The notes beneath the pieces are model-generated. The model saw only the letters and a program-made list of their open reading frames with translations. It made no database searches and was not told the origin of the DNA. A stretch of 10,522 nucleotides of DNA from NCBI GenBank assembly GCA_902782625.1, contig CACZNZ010000434.1:1-10522 (forward strand). Reading direction: 5' to 3'. Source of the stretch: an uncultured Lachnospiraceae bacterium (GTDB lineage: Bacteria; Bacillota; Clostridia; Lachnospirales; Lachnospiraceae). Numbering within the stretch: position 1 is the first letter of the stretch; every line of letters begins with the position of its first letter. Made by a program: the position numbers and the translations under genes. This document shows, piece after piece, positions 1-6,244 of this stretch.

Positions 1-969
1 AGTTACACTCTTATCAGCAAAATCAATCTTGCCGTCTTCATCAAGTGTTACATTCTCTAAAAGGGCATTCCTCTTGATCGCATTGTAGATATCCGGCTCG
101 GATTCTTTGTCAAGGTTGATGACTTTCGCATAGCAGCCTCCTTCAAAGTTGAAGACGCCACTGTCATCCCAGCCATGCTCGTCGTCGCCAATAAGAAGAC
201 GCTTCGGATCGGTCGAAAGCGTAGTTTTGCCGGTTCCGGACAGACCGAAGAAGATGGCAGTGTTCTCGCCGTTCATATCTGTGTTGGCAGAGCAGTGCAT
301 AGAAGCAATGCCTTTCAGCGGCAGATAATAGTTCATCATAGAGAACATACCTTTTTTCATCTCTCCGCCATACCATGTATTGAGGATAACCTGCTCACGG
401 CTGGATACATTAAAGACAACTGCGGTTTCGGAATTAAGTCCGAGCTCTTTGTAATTCTCCACCTTTGCCTTTGAAGCGGTATAAACCATAAAGTCAGGTT
501 CAAAAACAGCAAGTTCTTCTTCCGTAGGCTTGATAAACATATTTCTTACAAAATGTGCCTGCCATGCAACTTCCATAATGAAGCGTACAGCCATGCGGGT
601 ATCCACATTCGTACCACAGAAAGCATCTACCACGTAAAGCTTTTTATCAGAAAACTCCTTTAAAGCAATCTCTTTACAGGCTTTCCAGGTCTCTTCACTT
701 GCCGGATGGTTGTCATTGGGATATTCTGGTGTTGTCCACCATACTGTATTCTTCGATGTTTCATCCATAACAATGAATTTATCTTTCGGAGAACGTCCGG
801 TGTAAATGCCTGTCATAACATTTACGGCATCGAGTTCACTGAGCTGTCCTTTATCATAACCGGTAAGAGAAGGGTCCATCTCGTCCTGGAACAATTGCTC
901 ATAGGATGGATTATAGATAATCTCAGTTGTTCCTGTAATACCGTATTTGGTTAAATCGATTGTTGACAT
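1..969 (-). CDS. pckA: Phosphoenolpyruvate carboxykinase (ATP), N-terminal part, runs off the left edge
   Basis: This gene encodes the ATP-dependent PEP carboxykinase, a cytoplasmic enzyme that interconverts oxaloacetate + ATP with PEP + CO2 + ADP. In fermentative anaerobes it often runs toward oxaloacetate. The first 323 residues are visible; the family is usually about 530-540 residues, so roughly 40% lies beyond base 1. Visible marks are the substrate-binding GRSPKDKF stretch (residues 58-65), [11 protein letters not shown] (197-207), the metal-ligand histidine in SMHCSAN (His225), the kinase-1a P-loop GLSGTGKTT (242-250) and the kinase-2 motif LIGDDEHGW (259-267). The start ATG at 969-967 gives the usual N-terminus; the upstream AGAAGAG is a modest ribosome binding site. 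The reading frame is intact to the window edge. It is transcribed away from the tRNA gene. The family assignment is very secure. Confidence 0.97.
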   Translation of the reverse strand, partial: MSTIDLTKYGITGTTEIIYNPSYEQLFQDEMDPSLTGYDKGQLSELDAVNVMTGIYTGRSPKDKFIVMDETSKNTVWWTTPEYPNDNHPASEETWKACKEIALKEFSDKKLYVVDAFCGTNVDTRMAVRFIMEVAWQAHFVRNMFIKPTEEELAVFEPDFMVYTASKAKVENYKELGLNSETAVVFNVSSREQVILNTWYGGEMKKGMFSMMNYYLPLKGIASMHCSANTDMNGENTAIFFGLSGTGKTTLSTDPKRLLIGDDEHGWDDSGVFNFEGGCYAKVINLDKESEPDIYNAIKRNALLENVTLDEDGKIDFADKSVT

Positions 970-998
970 AATCATCACTCTTCTTTCTATTAATTTTT

Positions 999-1015
999 AA
1001 TTGCTGTTGGCAATT
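999..1015 (-). promoter_or_regulatory. Small hairpin or dyad at the 5' end of the pckA leader
   Basis: AATTGC (999-1004) and GCAATT (1010-1015) are perfect 6-base arms around a 5-base loop. The dyad sits just inside the predicted transcription start, so it could be a 5'-terminal mRNA stem-loop that stabilises the message, or an operator overlapping the start region. There is no following U-run in the pckA direction, so it is not a terminator. Confidence 0.4.
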
Positions 1016-1023
1016 CAAACAAG

Positions 1024-1052
1024 ATTGTACATGAAATCGTATAAAAAATCAA
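1024..1052 (-). promoter_or_regulatory. Predicted sigma-A-type promoter for pckA
   Basis: Read on the minus strand, TTGATT (1052-1047) and TACAAT (1029-1024) are separated by exactly 17 bases. A start of transcription near 1017 would give a leader of about 48 bases before the pckA ATG. The positions are seen in the sequence; use as a promoter is inferred. Confidence 0.6.
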
Positions 1053-1085
1053 GAGTAGCTTGATAATTATGTAACAAATGGCCGA

Positions 1086-1114
1086 TTGCTTTTTTTTAAA
1101 GAGTATGATATGAT
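1086..1114 (+). promoter_or_regulatory. Predicted promoter of the tRNA-Leu gene
   Basis: TTGCTT (1086-1091) and TATGAT (1109-1114) are 17 bases apart. Transcription would begin near 1121, only about three bases before the mature tRNA 5' end. A second TATGAT overlaps at 1104-1109. The close fit to the tRNA supports the call. Confidence 0.6.
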
Positions 1115-1123
1115 TTAGTCCAT

Positions 1124-1204
1124 GCGGACATGGCGGAATTGGCAGACGCGCCAGATTTAGGATCTGGTTCCCCGGGAGTGCAGGTTCAAGTCCTGTTGTC
1201 CGCA
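1124..1204 (+). tRNA. tRNA-Leu (anticodon UAG)
   Basis: The cloverleaf can be drawn by hand. The acceptor arms GCGGACA (1124-1130) and TGTCCGC (1197-1203) pair fully, with A1204 as discriminator. The anticodon stem is CCAGA/TCTGG (1151-1155 with 1163-1167), enclosing the loop TTTAGGA with anticodon TAG at 1158-1160, which reads CUA leucine codons. A 12-base variable region (1168-1179) marks a class II tRNA. The T arm is GCAGG/CCTGT around TTCAAGT. The 3' CCA is not encoded: the sequence runs directly into six T residues, so CCA must be added after transcription. The T-rich stretch may help end transcription, though it has no hairpin of its own. Confidence 0.97.
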
Positions 1205-1252
1205 TTTTTTATATTATTTTCATTTTTTTCATATCTAATTCATTTGCTTAGC

Positions 1253-1269
1253 CATATCATTTCGATATG
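1253..1269. promoter_or_regulatory. Candidate LysR-type operator (T-N11-A dyad)
   Basis: CATATC (1253-1258) and GATATG (1264-1269) are perfect inverted arms around five bases. The inner TATC/GATA arms give the T-N11-A pattern (T1255, A1267) typical of LysR-family recognition sites. It lies about 10 bases upstream of the predicted -35 of the LysR gene, where such regulators commonly bind to control their own synthesis. The dyad is seen; regulator binding is inferred. Confidence 0.4.
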
Positions 1270-1278
1270 CCTCTTCCC

Positions 1279-1307
1279 TTGACACACTGTTTTTATAATG
1301 GAATAAT
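1279..1307 (+). promoter_or_regulatory. Predicted promoter of the LysR-family regulator gene
   Basis: A perfect TTGACA (1279-1284) is followed after 17 bases by AATAAT (1302-1307). A perfect TATAAT at 1294-1299 also occurs but is only 9 bases from the TTGACA, too close to pair with it. The leader would be roughly 40 bases to the ATG at 1356. Confidence 0.55.
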
Positions 1308-1323
1308 AAAAAAATGGAATAAT
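1297..1323 (+). repeat. Direct repeat of 11 bases across the -10 and start region of the regulator gene
   Basis: AATGGAATAAT occurs exactly at 1297-1307 and again at 1313-1323, a 16-base period. The first copy contains the predicted -10 box. It could be a pair of binding half-sites for repression, or simple AT-rich duplication. Confidence 0.45.
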
Positions 1324-1355
1324 TATGAATTCTGTTTCATATTGGAGGTACAGGA

Positions 1356-2309
1356 ATGGATTTTCGATCCTTAAGATATTTTATGGTAGTGGCGGAGGAG
1401 TTAAACATCACCAGGGCTGCCGGTCTTTTGAAGATGAGCCAGCCACCTCTTAGCAATCGCATCAAACAGCTGGAACAAGATCTGGGTACCACTCTTTTTA
1501 TTCGTAAGAGAAACGGACTGATTCTTACGCCTACGGGTGAAATCCTCTATAAAAGGGCACGGCAGATGATGGAACTGTCAGAGAGGACGCGAGAGGAGAT
1601 TATCGGTTTTGAAAAGGAACTATCCGGGAATCTGATCCTGGGGACGGTCGAAGGCAGAGCACCTTTCCTTCTGGCCAGATGGATCTCAGGATTCCGGGAT
1701 GAGTTTCCACTGGTAACATACAATGTCCGTCACGGTGGAAGTGATGATATTTTAGAGCAGCTTTATCATCATCTGATCGATATTGCGATCATTGCTTCTC
1801 CCTACAATCATGAGTTGCTGGAAGGATTCTCGGTCGGGACACAGCCATGGGTGGCAATCATGCCCTGTGAACATCCACTAGCCAAAAAAGAAGGAAGACA
1901 GATATCTCTTTCCGAACTGAAAGGGGAGCCGTTGATTCTTCCGGAGAGGACTTCCAGACTGGAATCGATAGAACAGTGGTTTTCAGAGCAGGGGATGGTT
2001 CCCAATATGATCTGCAGGCTTTCAAGTTATATCAATGCGGTGGCTCTCGTAGAACAGGGAGTGGGGATCTGTATTTTTCCTCAGACGACTTACTCCCCGA
2101 ATCCGTATGTGGTTACAAAACTGATTACAGATACACCGAAGTATGCAGAGTATGTTCTGGTCTATCTGAAAGATCATCCGCTTTCGGAACTGGCGCAGAG
2201 TTTTGTGGATTATGTGAAGGATTTCCAGGAAGAAAAACGTATCCACACAACCCGGTTTATGACAAAGGAAGAGGAATTTGCGATGCCGGAAAATGCAACT
2301 CTTTTATAA
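1356..2309 (+). CDS. LysR-family transcriptional regulator
   Basis: This is a 317-residue cytoplasmic DNA-binding regulator. Residues 1-60 form the LysR winged helix-turn-helix; the stretch around NITRAAGLLKMSQPPLSNRI (17-36) followed by LEQDLGTTLF is diagnostic. Residues from about 90 to 295 match the two-lobed effector domain shared with periplasmic binding proteins. The length is normal for the family, with a somewhat long charged C-terminal tail after about residue 290. The ATG is set by GGAGG at 1344-1348, eight bases upstream. The gene has its own promoter with a LysR-like dyad. It lies 50 bases upstream of the DapL-family aminotransferase on the same strand with no terminator visible between them, so the two may be co-transcribed and the aminotransferase is the likeliest target. 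The effector cannot be told from sequence. Confidence 0.93.
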   Translation: MDFRSLRYFMVVAEELNITRAAGLLKMSQPPLSNRIKQLEQDLGTTLFIRKRNGLILTPTGEILYKRARQMMELSERTREEIIGFEKELSGNLILGTVEGRAPFLLARWISGFRDEFPLVTYNVRHGGSDDILEQLYHHLIDIAIIASPYNHELLEGFSVGTQPWVAIMPCEHPLAKKEGRQISLSELKGEPLILPERTSRLESIEQWFSEQGMVPNMICRLSSYINAVALVEQGVGICIFPQTTYSPNPYVVTKLITDTPKYAEYVLVYLKDHPLSELAQSFVDYVKDFQEEKRIHTTRFMTKEEEFAMPENATLL

Positions 2310-2359
2310 AAATCCACATTTGATATGAGAATCGGAAATTACAGAAAGGAACGAAATCT

Positions 2360-3544
2360 ATGTTAAAACCCAATATGCATTATGGCGATCTGAAAGAATC
2401 CTATCTGTTTGCACATATCGCACGCAAGACAGGGCTTTTTCTCGAAAAAAATCCAGATAAACATCTGTACCGTATGGGAATCGGCGATGTATCCCTGCCT
2501 CTGGGCAGATCAGTGATTGAAGCGCTGCATGAGGCAGTAAATGATCAGTCCCAAAAAAGCAGTTTCCATGGATATATGCCGGAATGCGGAGATCCTGATC
2601 TTCGAAAAATCCTGGCCTCTTATTATAGGAAGAGAGGCGTGGATCTTCTGGAAGAAGAGGTGTTTGTATCAAGCGGGGCCAGTGATGAGTTGGGAGATAT
2701 TCTGGATCTTTTTGATCAGGAGAGCAGTGCACTGGTGATAGAGCCTGCTTACCCGGCTTATGTGGATGCCAATGTGATTGCCGGCAGAAAGATCATTCAT
2801 CTTGCCTCAGGGAAAGAAAACGGATTTTTGCCGGAACCGGCTGATGATCAGGAAGGAGATATTATTTATCTTTGCTCCCCGAATAATCCGACAGGTGCGG
2901 TTTTTGACCATGCAAAACTGAAAGCATGGGTCGATTACGCAAACAAAAACGGAGCAGTGATTCTGTTTGACGCCGCCTATGAAGCATTTATAGAAGATCC
3001 GGCTCTTCCCCACAGCATTTTCGAGGTCGAAGGGGCAAAAACCTGCGCGATCGAGATTTGTTCATTGTCTAAGACTGCAGGATTTACCGGTACAAGGCTG
3101 GGTTATACCGTGATTCCGAAGGCGTTAAACCGACAGGGCATGAATCTTCACGATATGTGGGTGCGCAACAGGACCACCAAAACCAATGGTGTCTCATACA
3201 TCATTCAGAAAGGGGCCGCTGCAGTTTTCACAGAGGAAGGGCAGCGTCAGATCAGAGAAAATATCAGTATATATAAAGAAAATGCAAGACACCTCATGGA
3301 GACACTGGATCAACTCGGAATCTGGTATTGCGGTGGAAAGAATTCGCCTTATATCTGGATGGAGTGTCCGGACAATATGGGGAGCTGGGACTTTTTTGAC
3401 ATTCTGCTTGAAAAAGCCCAGATTGTTGGTACGCCTGGGGAGGGATTCGGTTCGTGCGGGGAAGGATATTTCAGATTTTCTACATTTGGAAGTCCGGAAG
3501 ATACGAAAGAAGCTGCTAAAAGACTCAAAGAACTTCTGGAATAA
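2360..3544 (+). CDS. dapL: LL-diaminopimelate aminotransferase family (PLP fold type I), divergent member
   Basis: A 394-residue cytoplasmic PLP enzyme. The N-terminal pattern (SYLFAHIARK, residues 14-23, then MGIGDVSLPL, 39-48) is typical of LL-diaminopimelate aminotransferase, which transfers the amino group from glutamate to tetrahydrodipicolinate in the lysine and peptidoglycan pathway. SPNNPTG (173-179), Asp204 and Tyr207 in FDAAYEAF, and the PLP-binding lysine (Lys238) in SLSKTAGFTGTRLG are all present, as is the carboxylate-binding Arg372. It departs from typical DapL in two places: the usual SDGAKxD near residue 105 reads SSGASDE, and the usual FRGYGPEQG reads FHGYMPECG (69-77). A paralogue with another amino-acid substrate is therefore possible. 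The start has AAAGGAA (2344-2350) upstream. The pairing with a LysR gene suggests inducible rather than housekeeping control. Confidence 0.82.
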   Translation: MLKPNMHYGDLKESYLFAHIARKTGLFLEKNPDKHLYRMGIGDVSLPLGRSVIEALHEAVNDQSQKSSFHGYMPECGDPDLRKILASYYRKRGVDLLEEEVFVSSGASDELGDILDLFDQESSALVIEPAYPAYVDANVIAGRKIIHLASGKENGFLPEPADDQEGDIIYLCSPNNPTGAVFDHAKLKAWVDYANKNGAVILFDAAYEAFIEDPALPHSIFEVEGAKTCAIEICSLSKTAGFTGTRLGYTVIPKALNRQGMNLHDMWVRNRTTKTNGVSYIIQKGAAAVFTEEGQRQIRENISIYKENARHLMETLDQLGIWYCGGKNSPYIWMECPDNMGSWDFFDILLEKAQIVGTPGEGFGSCGEGYFRFSTFGSPEDTKEAAKRLKELLE

Positions 3545-3562
3545 ACAGTTATTGGTTCCTGA

Positions 3563-3591
3563 TTGCATCAAACTCCGTCGTCATGTATACT
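3563..3591 (+). promoter_or_regulatory. Predicted promoter of the secreted protease gene
   Basis: TTGCAT (3563-3568) and TATACT (3586-3591) are 17 bases apart. The start of transcription would be near 3598, about 35 bases before the ATG. It makes the protease gene independent of the aminotransferase upstream, although no terminator is visible after the latter. Confidence 0.55.
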
Positions 3592-3632
3592 ATAAGATAA
3601 GAAGGAAAATATGACACCGGAGAAAGGAAGAA

Positions 3633-4424
3633 ATGAGCATGAGAAAAAGACTGTTAGTGTATATATTATTTGTAATAATGCTTTGCATGCCTGTAAAAGT
3701 AATGGCAGCAACGCCTCTTATCACGAAAGATCAGGCCAATCCCAACAACTGTTATTTTCATTTTGACGGGAAGATATGGGTATATTCGACCTCTCGCTAC
3801 AAGTCAGAAGTATCCAGGGCAGTCAGGCTTTTAAATAAAAAATACCCGGTTTTTAAGGTGACTGCCGCTAAAAACAAAAGAGATGTCTGGGTCAAAGACA
3901 AACAGTCGGTCTCCAGAAAGAATGTATGTGCCTACACCGTCCACCGGACCGGTACGATCACGGTTGTACGTAGTACAATGAAAAAAATGAATAAGAGGAT
4001 GCGGATTCTGGTCATTGCACATGAACTCTGTCATGCGGCTGGGCTGAATCATTCAAACTCAAGGAAAAGCCTGATGTATCCATATGTGAATAAACTGAAG
4101 ATCAAGACACTTTCCAAAGCGGATGTAAAGGCTCTGCACAAGGCTAAGAAACTCTGGAAACAGGATAACGACAAAAGAAAAAGGATCATCCGTGAGCTGC
4201 TCGCTGCAGAACAGCTCGGACAGGGAATTCGTATGTGGATCAGTGGCCGGTCCATCATGTTTGTGGTTTTCCCGGAAAGGGGGACAACCTATTCTTCCTC
4301 CAATCCCGGTGTGATGGAAGTCTATCCGTCCGGAGCAGTTGTGATCAACTATCCGGGAGATGCCGTGCTGACAGCCAACAATAATGGCCAGATCCACAGA
4401 TTCCGATTTAGATTTACTTACTGA
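3633..4424 (+). CDS. Secreted matrixin-like zinc metalloprotease with a C-terminal Ig-like (Big_2-type) segment
   Basis: 263 residues. A Sec signal peptide (MRKR, hydrophobic core 7-19, likely cleavage after VMA at residue 25) sends it out of the cell. The catalytic centre is HELCHAAGLNH (130-140), the metzincin zinc motif HExxHxxGxxH with Glu131 as the general base. It is followed ten residues later by a Met-turn, SLMYP (146-150), and a helix TLSKADVKALHKAKKLW (159-175), the order seen in matrixins. Residues 1-125 are very basic. Residues about 196-250 contain SSSNPGVMEV and PSGAVVINYPGDAVLTA, the hallmark of bacterial Ig-like group 2 domains, but shorter than usual. No propeptide cysteine switch is recognised. 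Two starts are possible: 3633, or 3639, which sits eight bases after AGGAAG; both leave the signal peptide intact. The target is unknown; cell-surface or host proteins are guesses. Confidence 0.85.
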   Translation: MSMRKRLLVYILFVIMLCMPVKVMAATPLITKDQANPNNCYFHFDGKIWVYSTSRYKSEVSRAVRLLNKKYPVFKVTAAKNKRDVWVKDKQSVSRKNVCAYTVHRTGTITVVRSTMKKMNKRMRILVIAHELCHAAGLNHSNSRKSLMYPYVNKLKIKTLSKADVKALHKAKKLWKQDNDKRKRIIRELLAAEQLGQGIRMWISGRSIMFVVFPERGTTYSSSNPGVMEVYPSGAVVINYPGDAVLTANNNGQIHRFRFRFTY

Positions 4425-4435
4425 TACATATCAGA

Positions 4436-5911
4436 TCAATGATCATTATCTGACAGGTCCGGGTCCGGGGCAACATCCTGAACGGTGAGTTGCGTCAGTG
4501 CACGGTCGGTCGGATTGTCTTTTCTGGCCAGACGATTGGCCTGATTGATAATGGCATTCTCAAAATAATTTCTGACGGCACGTCCATTTGATGATGTGCC
4601 GTTTTTTGCGTGCTCATCATAATAATCCTGAAAATACTGTATGACAACTTTTTTGGCAGAGGATGTCAGTTTATACCCGGAACCGTCGCACATGGATAAA
4701 AAGATTTTATACAGCTCTTCAGCGCTGTAATCTTCGAACATGATGAATTTGTTGAAACGGGACCGCAGACCGGGATTCGAATCCAGAAATTGTTCCATCA
4801 GTTCAGGATAGCCTGCCACGATCACGATGAAATCATCCCGGTGATCTTCCATGGCTTTTAAGAGTGTGTCGATCGCTTCCTGTCCGAAATCATTCCCTTC
4901 GCGAACAAGAGTGTAGGCTTCATCGATAAACAGAATACCGCCCATGGCCTGGTTGATCTTCTCCTGGGTTTTCATGGCAGTCTGACCGACATAACCGGCT
5001 ACCAGACCGGCACGATCAATCTCCACAAGCTGTCCTTTGGATAAGACGCCGATTTCACGGTATATGCCAGAAAGCAGTCTGGCCACTGTGGTTTTCCCGG
5101 TGCCGGGATTGCCGGTAAAGACCAGATGTAAGGATACAGAAGTAGATTTCATACCCCTTTCTTTACGTAGTTTTGTGACCCTGGCCAGGTTGATCAGAGA
5201 CTCCACCTCTTTTTTTACGCCGGAAAGCCCCACCAGTTTATTGAGCTTATCCAGAAGGTGCTCCAAAGACTCTTTCTCCGTTTCTTTAGGAGGAAGAGTA
5301 GTGGCAGTGCCGGCGGAATCTTCAGGATTGATATTCAGTCTGGCTAATGTTTCTGGCAGCTGGGATACATCAAGGGTAGATTCTACGATGCGAATGGATT
5401 CTTCATCTAAAAGCTGTCGGTAGGTATCGTAATTATCTTTGGCTTTTAAAACGTTCTTCTTAGAGGCAAGCCATGTATAGCAGGCCGCTTCCTTGATCCG
5501 TCCGTTTTCCCCGCAGAGACACCCGAGATTGTTAAGGGCTGTACCCAGATAGCGGGCATCCTGATTCCGATAATCGATATTTTTACGGTAGTACTCCATG
5601 GCCTTGCGCGAATCTTTGGACGAGTAGGCAGGATAGAGCCTCGGATGATAGATGTTGCCAAGGATATAGCAGGCATTGGCATTCTTAAGCCGTGCGGAAT
5701 GCGTCAGAAAAGTAATGGATTCCTCCTGACAGTTTTCGTGGAATTCGATGACTTTCCGACAATAGGCATTGCCCAGATTATAATAGTAGACTCCGGATTC
5801 CCCGTCCAGCTCAATCGCCTTTTTGAAATACTGGATCGCCTGATCATATTGTTTGCTGTTAAAAGCCTGGATTCCTGATTTGTTATATTCTTCTGCTTTG
5901 TTGTTTAACAT
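4436..5911 (-). CDS. TPR/Sel1-like repeats fused to a CbbX/SpoVK-type AAA+ ATPase (EccA-like architecture)
   Basis: 491 residues, cytoplasmic, with no signal or membrane segment. Residues 6-150 are helical repeats: a clear TPR at about 8-37, then YNLGNAY (44-50), CYILGNIY (81-88) and NNLGCLCGENGRIKEA (127-142) as TPR/Sel1-like units. A low-similarity linker (170-225) leads into a complete AAA+ module: Walker A GNPGTGKT (267-274), pore-loop-like GYVGQT (306-311), Walker B ILFIDEA (326-332), sensor-1 region IVAGYP (364-369), arginine-finger-like GLRSRF (381-386) and sensor 2 SNGRAVRN (441-448). Relatives are CbbX, SpoVK and the type VII secretion ATPase EccA, which also has N-terminal TPRs. No other type VII gene is in the window, so the client is unknown. 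The frame stays open to 6016, but ATG 5911 is preferred because GAGGTG lies just upstream and the extra 35 residues do not resemble the family. It converges on the protease gene with 11 bases between stop codons. Confidence 0.88.
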   Translation of the reverse strand: MLNNKAEEYNKSGIQAFNSKQYDQAIQYFKKAIELDGESGVYYYNLGNAYCRKVIEFHENCQEESITFLTHSARLKNANACYILGNIYHPRLYPAYSSKDSRKAMEYYRKNIDYRNQDARYLGTALNNLGCLCGENGRIKEAACYTWLASKKNVLKAKDNYDTYRQLLDEESIRIVESTLDVSQLPETLARLNINPEDSAGTATTLPPKETEKESLEHLLDKLNKLVGLSGVKKEVESLINLARVTKLRKERGMKSTSVSLHLVFTGNPGTGKTTVARLLSGIYREIGVLSKGQLVEIDRAGLVAGYVGQTAMKTQEKINQAMGGILFIDEAYTLVREGNDFGQEAIDTLLKAMEDHRDDFIVIVAGYPELMEQFLDSNPGLRSRFNKFIMFEDYSAEELYKIFLSMCDGSGYKLTSSAKKVVIQYFQDYYDEHAKNGTSSNGRAVRNYFENAIINQANRLARKDNPTDRALTQLTVQDVAPDPDLSDNDH

Positions 5912-5941
5912 GGAGCACCTCGATCGGTTTGTTTTATAATC

Positions 5942-5978
5942 TGTGTCTATTCTACGACACATGGCCTGTTTTATGCAA
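5942..5978 (-). promoter_or_regulatory. Predicted promoter of the AAA+ gene with an overlapping palindrome
   Basis: On the minus strand, TTGCAT (5978-5973) and TAGAAT (5954-5949) are 18 bases apart. A perfect interrupted palindrome, TGTGTC-N8-GACACA (5942-5961), encloses the -10 box exactly within its spacer. That placement is what a repressor operator would look like. The elements are seen; function is inferred. Confidence 0.5.
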
Positions 5979-6020
5979 CATCGGAAATGAATCTTTTGAG
6001 AAAAACATGGTGGCAATATT

Positions 6021-6049
6021 TTGACATGGGAAGAACACGATTTTACAGT
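6021..6049 (+). promoter_or_regulatory. Possible distal promoter facing the import locus
   Basis: A perfect TTGACA (6021-6026) is followed after 17 bases by TACAGT (6044-6049). If used, it gives a long leader of about 190 bases upstream of the chelatase gene. The -10 is imperfect, so this is weaker than the proximal promoter at 6144-6172. Confidence 0.35.
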
Positions 6050-6070
6050 AATAATTAAACAAGAGAGATA

Positions 6071-6100
6071 TAATATTGTGTTTTTGAGAGTAATATTATG
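6071..6100. repeat. AT-rich tandem repeat in the 5912-6244 intergenic region
   Basis: TAATATTGTG (6071-6080) and TAATATTATG (6091-6100) are near-identical decamers with a 20-base period; the second includes the 8-base palindrome TAATATTA. Two turns of helix apart, they would face the same side of the DNA and could be binding sites. The rest of the 333-base gap between the AAA+ gene and the chelatase gene holds promoters on both strands and no convincing gene. Confidence 0.35.
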
Positions 6101-6143
6101 TCATAAAAATACAATTCTGATGACAAAAAATTACCAAAAACTC

Positions 6144-6172
6144 TTGCGGCTGTCTATTGAAAATGCTATAAT
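6144..6172 (+). promoter_or_regulatory. Strong predicted promoter of the chelatase/import locus
   Basis: TTGCGG (6144-6149), 17 bases, then a perfect TATAAT (6167-6172) preceded by TG one base upstream, making an extended -10 element. The transcription start would be near 6179, giving a leader of about 65 bases. Confidence 0.7.
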
Positions 6173-6188
6173 AACTAAAGTATTATTA
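6169..6188. promoter_or_regulatory. Operator-like dyad over the transcription start of the import locus
   Basis: TAATAA (6169-6174) and TTATTA (6183-6188) are perfect inverted arms around eight bases, beginning in the -10 box and covering the predicted start. The position suits a repressor, for example of the Fur or DtxR class if the locus is iron-controlled, but it does not match a consensus box of either that I can recognise. Confidence 0.3.
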
Positions 6189-6194
6189 AAAAGT

Positions 6195-6216
6195 CGGCGT
6201 TATTTTACTATCGCCG
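6195..6216 (+). promoter_or_regulatory. GC hairpin in the chelatase leader
   Basis: CGGCG (6195-6199) and CGCCG (6212-6216) can pair around a 12-base AT-rich loop. It sits 15 bases upstream of the strong ribosome binding site AGGAGG (6232-6237). It has no U-run and is too small for a known riboswitch; it may protect the 5' end of the message. Confidence 0.35.
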
Positions 6217-6244
6217 GTGCGGTATTTTCATAGGAGGTATATCA

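Noticed and set aside
990..1205. 71-residue minus-strand open frame over the tRNA gene
   Set aside because: It is antisense to a clear tRNA; such frames over tRNA genes are common artefacts.
1205..1230. T-rich run after the tRNA as an intrinsic terminator
   Set aside because: There are long T-runs but no separate hairpin before them; it may aid termination but does not meet the usual definition.
1279..1299. TTGACA plus perfect TATAAT as one promoter
   Set aside because: The two hexamers are only 9 bases apart, too close for a sigma-A promoter; AATAAT at 1302-1307 has the correct 17-base spacing.
4421..4434. CTGATACATATCAG as a bidirectional terminator
   Set aside because: The two-base loop is sterically unlikely, the stem is AT-rich and there is no T-run on either side.
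5912..6016. N-terminal extension of 35 residues on the AAA+ protein
   Set aside because: The open frame continues upstream, but it crosses the predicted promoter and palindrome, is Cys/Arg-rich and unlike the family, whereas ATG 5911 has GAGGTG upstream and begins directly before the first TPR.
6190..6220. Leader hairpin as an attenuator
   Set aside because: The stem is only five pairs, the loop is long, and there is no T-run or alternative pairing partner that I can see.
6021..6233. 70-residue open frame upstream of the chelatase gene
   Set aside because: It starts at TTG inside a candidate -35 box, lacks a ribosome binding site, has no recognisable composition or domain, and runs through the promoter and leader of the next gene.
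6179..6244. Cobalamin riboswitch upstream of the CbiK-type gene
   Set aside because: The leader from the strong promoter is only about 65 bases and shows none of the conserved B12-box sequence; even the longer leader from 6021 has nothing resembling it.
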